From: AWTP1-18 sp036518635
GTDB lineage: Bacteria > Pseudomonadota > Gammaproteobacteria > Burkholderiales > Rhodocyclaceae
Assembly: GCA_036518635.1 (NCBI GenBank)
Contig: DATDMT010000203.1
Location: 1 to 18,554, forward strand
Direction of reading: 5' to 3'
Length of the DNA: 18,554 bases
The notes beneath the pieces were generated by a model, which was not told the origin of the DNA, did not search any database, and was given only the letters and a program-made list of their open reading frames with translations. The position numbers were made by a program, and so were the translations under genes. Shown here piece after piece: positions 14,585-18,554 of the stretch (position 1 is its first letter; each line of letters starts with the position of its first letter).

Positions 14585-16438
14585 GTCGCGAGCGCCGCCC
14601 AGTTGGGCCTTACGCCACATGGCGATGTAGTTGGCTTCCAGGTTGCGGCAGAAGCCGGCGGTGTCCAGCAGGGCGCAACTGGCCCGATTGGCCTGCAGCT
14701 TGGCCTTGGCCTCCGCCAGCCGTTGCGGCGATGTCGCCAAATCGAAGGCCAATGCCTCGTAGTCGGCCAGGGAGTGCACCGCCAGCTCGGGCATGCCGAT
14801 CGCATGCAGCAGGCTGCCCGCCACCCGCCCCGGAAAAGCGCTGCCCATGTAGCTGACCACCGGCAGCCCGGCCATCAAGGCATCGGCGGCAGTGGTGTGG
14901 GCGTTGTAGGGATAGGTATCGAGGAACAGGTCCGCTTGGCGGTAGCGCGCCAGGTGGTCTTCCACCAGCGGCACGCGGGTGGCGAACACCAGCCGTGCCG
15001 GATCGATGCCCCGCTGTTCCGCCTCGCGCCGCAGATTGCGCTGCGACAGTTCGTTGCGCGACATCAGCCACAGCACGCTGCCGGGAACACGCCGCAGCAG
15101 ATTCATCCAGACATCGAAAACCGGCGGTGTCACCTTGTAGTCGTGGCTGAAGGAGCAGAACACCACACCGGTCTCCGGCAGGCCGCACTCGGCCCGGGTC
15201 GGGGTGCGCTCCGAAATCTTGATGCCGTCGTCGGTCGGCATGTAGGTGTCGGGCAGATAGAGCACCTGCTCGGCGAAGAAGGGCCGGTTCTGTTCCGGAA
15301 TGATGTAACGGTCGGCCAGCACGTAGTCCATGTGGTCGTTGCCCAAGGTGCCGGGGTAGCCGAGATAGGAGACCTGCACCGGTGCCGGCCGGTAGGAAAA
15401 GATGTCGTTGCGCGAGTCGGCGGTGTAGCCGGCCAGGTCGACGGCAACATCGATTTCCAGTTCGCGCATCAGCTCGGCAATCTGCCGGCTGCCCATGCTG
15501 CGGGCATCGACGAAGCGGTCGAAGGCGCCGACGAAGCGGCTGCGCAGGCGGCTCTGGTCGTCGACGCCGAGGGAGATGGCGGTCAGCTCGAAGCGCGATT
15601 TGTCATGGCGCTCAATCACCCCGGCCATCAGGTGGCCCACCGGATGCTCGCGCAAATCCGGGGAAACATAGGCCAGGCGAATCTTCTCGTGGCGATAGCG
15701 CTCGCCGGTCCATAAGGGCGCCGATTGCTTGGGATAGAAGTGATTGGAGAAGGTCCGCGCCGCCTGCAGGTGATCGCTCGGCGAATCGGAAATGGCCATC
15801 AGGGCCAAGGTCTTGCAGCTGCGTCGACCGGCACGAATCCCTTCGACGATGCGCTCGGTCAGCGCGGCCAAGTTGCGCCAGTCGCAGATGTGCATCTGCT
15901 CGAAGCAGAGCAGGCCCAGGCCGTAGTCGTAATTCGGATCGAGGGTCAGCAGCCGCTCGAACATGGTGATGGCCAGCTCGGTCTGCTTGAATTCGGACAG
16001 CAGGATGCCGCAGTTGCCGAGGGCCGAGGTGCTGTTGGGATCGAAGGTCAGCGCCCGGTTGAAGCGTTCCAGGGCTTCGCTATGGCGCAACAGGTCGCGC
16101 AGCAGAACCCCGCTGTTGATCAGCGCATTGACCGCATCGGGCTGCTGCTTCAAGGCTTCGTCATAAGCTTGCAAGGCCTCTTCCTTGCGCCCCAAGGCTT
16201 GCAGGGCGGCGCCGCTGATGAACTTCATCTGCGCGAAGCCCGGCGCCAGGGCGGCGCCTTGTTCGGCCAACCGGAGCGCCGCCGCCGGGTTGCCGGCGTT
16301 CAGCGCGATTCCCGCCAGGGAATAGATCGCCGCGACGTTTTGCGGGTCGCTTTGCAGAACCTCATTGAACAGCGTCGCCGCTTGGGCGATCTCGCCCTGG
16401 TTCTGCAATTCAACTGCCTTGATCAATTTGTCATTCAT
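14573..16438 (-). CDS. TPR + GT41 SPINDLY-type O-linked N-acetylglucosamine transferase-like protein
   Basis: A 621-residue protein with four or five TPR units in about residues 1-170 and a GT41 catalytic region. Key residues of human OGT have clear counterparts: the histidine of EHPVGHLMAG (H265, equivalent of H498), the lysine of SFSHDYKVTPPVF (K435, equivalent of K842) and the donor-binding HTTAAD (514-519, equivalent of HTTGMD). IDVAVDLAGYTADSRND and VSYLGYPGTLG are also family hallmarks. Such enzymes transfer a sugar, classically GlcNAc, to Ser/Thr of proteins; some SPINDLY relatives use GDP-fucose, so the donor is open. ATG 16438 begins at the first TPR helix; no strong ribosome binding site is seen. 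It lies directly downstream of a Thr-rich surface-type protein, a plausible acceptor (inference). Confidence 0.92.
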   Translation of the reverse strand: MNDKLIKAVELQNQGEIAQAATLFNEVLQSDPQNVAAIYSLAGIALNAGNPAAALRLAEQGAALAPGFAQMKFISGAALQALGRKEEALQAYDEALKQQPDAVNALINSGVLLRDLLRHSEALERFNRALTFDPNSTSALGNCGILLSEFKQTELAITMFERLLTLDPNYDYGLGLLCFEQMHICDWRNLAALTERIVEGIRAGRRSCKTLALMAISDSPSDHLQAARTFSNHFYPKQSAPLWTGERYRHEKIRLAYVSPDLREHPVGHLMAGVIERHDKSRFELTAISLGVDDQSRLRSRFVGAFDRFVDARSMGSRQIAELMRELEIDVAVDLAGYTADSRNDIFSYRPAPVQVSYLGYPGTLGNDHMDYVLADRYIIPEQNRPFFAEQVLYLPDTYMPTDDGIKISERTPTRAECGLPETGVVFCSFSHDYKVTPPVFDVWMNLLRRVPGSVLWLMSRNELSQRNLRREAEQRGIDPARLVFATRVPLVEDHLARYRQADLFLDTYPYNAHTTAADALMAGLPVVSYMGSAFPGRVAGSLLHAIGMPELAVHSLADYEALAFDLATSPQRLAEAKAKLQANRASCALLDTAGFCRNLEANYIAMWRKAQLGGARDALS

Positions 16439-16479
16439 GGCTGGTGCGGCGAGGCCCGGGGTTCGCGATGAAGCCGCCA

Positions 16480-16488
16480 ATCATAGCA
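16480..16488 (-). promoter_or_regulatory. Candidate extended -10 promoter for the GT41 gene
   Basis: On the minus strand TGCTATGAT is an extended -10 element (TGn plus TATGAT, 5 of 6 matches) about 40 bases before the ATG. There is no good -35 at 17 bases, as is tolerated with extended -10 promoters. It lies after the terminator of the upstream repeat-protein gene, where a separate promoter would be needed. Confidence 0.42.
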
Positions 16489-16623
16489 ACGAGTCTGCGC
16501 ACTACGGGCAACGCCTGGGCAAACAAAACGGGTAAACAGAGCTGTCCTCTGGCCACAGCAGCCATCGTTGGGCAAGCAAGGGCCGCTACCGCCGCGGAAT
16601 CCCTCAGGCAATGGCTCCGCTAG

Positions 16624-16659
16624 AAAGCAATCGAGCTGCCGCAGCAGCTCGATTGCTTT
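16624..16659 (-). terminator. Rho-independent-type terminator of the repeat-protein gene
   Basis: AAAGCAATCGAGCTGC pairs perfectly with GCAGCTCGATTGCTTT over 16 bases around a 4-base loop, starting 19 bases past the stop codon on the minus strand. The 3' arm ends in TTTCT. The A/T-rich base and short T-run fit an intrinsic terminator, and it separates the repeat protein from the GT41 gene. Confidence 0.82.
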
Positions 16660-16678
16660 GATACCCCCGCGAGACTTC

Positions 16679-18554
16679 TTACGACTTGTTGTTCGTCGTG
16701 AGAATGCCGGTATTCGGCTTGTGCAACTCAGGCAGGCCATTGGCACCCGTCGAGAAGGTCGCCGCTTGCAGGCCGGTCGAGGCCGTTTGCACAATCCGCT
16801 CGCCATTGGCATCGAACTGGCCGAGCAGGTTTGCCATGGCGCCGACATTGGCACCGACCGGCGTTACACCTTCTTCTCCAGCACCCACGCCGCTGTTGAG
16901 AGCAGTCAGCTTCGACAGAGTATCCGGCGCGGCTTGGGCGTTATTGAACGATGCCATCGCCTGAACCATGCCGCTCACCTGGGTTTGCAGCGTCGAGGAA
17001 CCCGCGGAATGGGAGGCCATGAACCAGACGTCAGCCATGGCGTGAGTATTGCCATCCTGAGTCTGGTAACCGGACTTGAGACCAACCCAGTTGCCATTGT
17101 TCTGCTCGGCGGAAGACATTGCCGTAGCGTCAAGCTTGGCGATGCCAAGGGTGTCGAGCGTCTTCAATTCACCCGCTTCGGTTACGCCGTCGGAGTTGGC
17201 ATCGACCCAAATCTTGATGTCCTTCCAGGCTGCATCCTTGTTGTCGATGGCACCGTCTCCATTGCCGTCGAGCGACTGCAGCGCCTGGTAGCCGTCCTTG
17301 GCGGTTTCGCCGTTAGCCATGACGAAGGCGCTGCCGAACAATTGCTTGCCGCTGGTGATGGCGCCCGTGTTGGTCGGATCGTTGGGATCGTAGACCAGCA
17401 GGCCATCCTTGGGCGCAACCCAGCCGGTGCTCACCTTCTGGCCCGTCCCGCGAATATCAAACTGGACACCGGAGGCGATATTGAGGGTACTGACACCGTT
17501 GCCATCCAGGTCCAGCACCAGCGGTGTGGAGAAGGTCAGGTAGTTAAGCTGGGTGGTCGTCACCGCCGCGCCGAAGTTCGAGATCGCCTGGACCTGGGCT
17601 TCGGTCATCGCCGAAGCCTGGGTGGTGGTGATACCGAAGGCGAACTGAGCGGTGGTCAGCGCAGCGATCTGCGTCGTCGTGAGCGCAACGATCTGCGCGG
17701 TCGTCAGCGACGCGATCTCCGTCGTGGTCAGGCCATTGGCGATCTCATTGGTCGTCAGCGACACGAGTTGCGCAGTGCTGAGTGCGGCGACTTGGGTCGT
17801 GCTCAGCGCGGCGATCTCGGTCGTGGTCAGGCCGTTGGCGATCTGGGTGGTCGTCAGGGCGGCGACTTGCGTCGTGCTCAGCGCGGCGATCTCGGTCGTG
17901 GTCAGGCCGTTGGCGATCTGATTGGTCGTCAGGGCGGCAATCTGCTTGGTCGAGAGCGCAGCAACCTCGGTCGTGGTCAGGCCGTTGGCGATTTCGTTGG
18001 TCGTCAATGCGGCAACCTGACTAGTCGTCAGCGCAGCAACCTGCGTCGTGCTCAGGGCAGCGATTTCGGTGGTGGTCAGGCCATTGGCGACTTGCGTCGT
18101 GGTCAGCGCGGCAACCTGGGTCGTGCTCAGCGCGGCAACCTGAGTCGTGCTCAGACCATTGGCAATTTCATTGGTCGTCAGCGATGCGACCTGCACCGTG
18201 GTCAGCGCGGCAACCTGGGTGGTGCTCAGGGCAGCGATTTCCGTGGTGGTCAAACCGTTGGCGATCTGCGTCGTGGTCAGCGCCACGACCTGGCCGGTGC
18301 TCAGCGCAGCGAGCTCGGTCGTGGTCAGGCCATTGGCGATCTGATTGGTCGTCAGCGCGGCAACCTGCTTGGTGGTCAGCGCGGCGATCTCGGTCGTGGT
18401 CAGGCCGTTGGCGATTTCATTGGTCGTCAGCGACGCGATCTGGCCCGTCGTCAGCGCGGCAACCTGGGTCGTCGTCAGCGCGGCAATTTCCGTCGTGGTC
18501 AGGCCGTTGGCGATCTGATTCGTCGTCAGGACAACGAGTTGGGCCGTCGAGAGC
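16679..18554 (-). CDS. Large Thr-rich repeat protein with EF-hand-type calcium-binding C-terminus (5' end outside window)
   Basis: The frame is open to the right edge, so only the last 624 residues are seen; a GTG at 18286 lies inside the repeats and is not a start. From the edge to about 17590 the protein consists of about 38 units of 8 or 9 residues with consensus xL(S/T)T-x-(Q/E)(I/V)A. The C-terminal part has PLVLDLDGNGVST, TGWVAPKDGLLVYDPND, and two loops matching the 12-residue EF-hand pattern: DGNGDGAIDNKD and DANSDGVTEAGE. This LDLDGNG/TGW/EF-hand region is typical of the C-terminal portion of large bacterial proteins exported by type I secretion; no GGxGxD RTX nonapeptides appear in the visible part. 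A surface or extracellular structural role is likely but inferred. It ends LHKPNTGILTTNNKS. Confidence 0.85.
   Translation of the reverse strand, partial: LSTAQLVVLTTNQIANGLTTTEIAALTTTQVAALTTGQIASLTTNEIANGLTTTEIAALTTKQVAALTTNQIANGLTTTELAALSTGQVVALTTTQIANGLTTTEIAALSTTQVAALTTVQVASLTTNEIANGLSTTQVAALSTTQVAALTTTQVANGLTTTEIAALSTTQVAALTTSQVAALTTNEIANGLTTTEVAALSTKQIAALTTNQIANGLTTTEIAALSTTQVAALTTTQIANGLTTTEIAALSTTQVAALSTAQLVSLTTNEIANGLTTTEIASLTTAQIVALTTTQIAALTTAQFAFGITTTQASAMTEAQVQAISNFGAAVTTTQLNYLTFSTPLVLDLDGNGVSTLNIASGVQFDIRGTGQKVSTGWVAPKDGLLVYDPNDPTNTGAITSGKQLFGSAFVMANGETAKDGYQALQSLDGNGDGAIDNKDAAWKDIKIWVDANSDGVTEAGELKTLDTLGIAKLDATAMSSAEQNNGNWVGLKSGYQTQDGNTHAMADVWFMASHSAGSSTLQTQVSGMVQAMASFNNAQAAPDTLSKLTALNSGVGAGEEGVTPVGANVGAMANLLGQFDANGERIVQTASTGLQAATFSTGANGLPELHKPNTGILTTNNKS
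17168..17272 (-). other. Two EF-hand-type calcium-binding loops in the repeat protein
   Basis: The loops DGNGDGAIDNKD and DANSDGVTEAGE carry acidic or Asn residues at positions 1, 3 and 5, Gly at 6 and Asp/Glu at 12, as in canonical EF-hand loops. They are about 22 residues apart. Calcium binding is inferred from the pattern. Confidence 0.72.
17590..18554 (-). repeat. Coding tandem repeats of 24/27 bp in 75/99-bp blocks
   Basis: Units of 8 residues (such as ALSTTQVA) alternate with 9-residue units that start NG (NGLTTTEIA). The NG units recur every 25 or 33 residues, in the order 33, 25, 25, 33, 25, 33, 25, 25, 33, then a last block of 33 that closes on FG. At DNA level some blocks are nearly identical: 17784-17858 and 17859-17933 differ at 3 of 75 positions. 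The array continues beyond the right edge. Confidence 0.93.

Noticed and set aside
17590..18554. CRISPR-like regular array
   Set aside because: The repeats are in frame, of 24/27 bases without unique spacers, and encode a continuous amino-acid repeat.
17590..18554. Resemblance of LTTTQVAA units to the LTPEQVVA start of TAL-effector repeats
   Set aside because: The unit is 8-9 residues rather than 34 and has no repeat-variable pair; the likeness is only the shared helix N-cap pattern.
280..18554. Flagellin glycosylation island
   Set aside because: FdtA-type sugar genes, FkbM and GT41 enzymes do occur beside flagellin genes, but no flagellar gene is in the window and the only structural protein here is the repeat protein. 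The idea remains open for the flanking DNA.
1..18554. tRNA, rRNA, transposase or integrase genes
   Set aside because: None was recognised in any part of the window.

Overview
The window is high-GC DNA (apart from about the first 250 bases) densely packed with bacterial surface-glycan genes. Its composition, the short intergenic repeats (TTCGACAGGCTCAGCGCGAACGG type), the SPINDLY-type O-GlcNAc-transferase homologue and the Thr-rich calcium-binding repeat protein suggest a betaproteobacterium, perhaps of the Rhodocyclales. That assignment is a judgement; no rRNA or other marker gene is present.

Layout. (1) 1-279 is a lower-GC strip with no recognisable gene. (2) A minus-strand operon reads from 5491 down to 280: FdtA/QdtA-type cupin ketoisomerase, DegT-family PLP aminotransferase, ATP-grasp ligase, Gfo/Idh/MocA oxidoreductase, FkbM methyltransferase. 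Copies of a short dispersed repeat sit in two of its gaps. (3) A plus-strand GT-B-like glycosyltransferase (5711-6979) diverges from that operon and converges, with only 3 nt between stop codons, on the next operon. (4) A second, tightly coupled minus-strand operon reads from 13026 down to 6983: GT-A/exostosin two-domain protein, GT8-like protein with a helical N-terminus, SGNH-like protein, GSCFA protein, CgeB-like glycosyltransferase. (5) A plus-strand GT4 glycosyltransferase (13314-14468) diverges from it. (6) On the minus strand lie a TPR + GT41 O-GlcNAc-transferase-like protein (14573-16438) and, upstream of it, the C-terminal part of a large Thr-rich repeat protein that runs off the right edge (16679-18554). 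A perfect 16-bp terminator hairpin separates these two.

How they may work together. Operon 2 looks like synthesis and decoration of a dTDP-3-amino-3,6-dideoxyhexose (3,4-ketoisomerase plus 3-aminotransferase), with a ligase, an oxidoreductase and a methyltransferase to elaborate it. Genes 3-5 would assemble and modify a glycan; the GSCFA/SGNH-like pair suggests ester addition or removal. The GT41 enzyme could start glycosylation on Ser/Thr, and the neighbouring repeat protein, with about 38 copies of an 8/9-residue unit rich in Thr-Thr, is the obvious candidate acceptor. The enzyme-substrate link is inference. What is directly seen is the gene order, the catalytic motifs, and a regular 25/33-residue higher-order pattern in the repeat protein.
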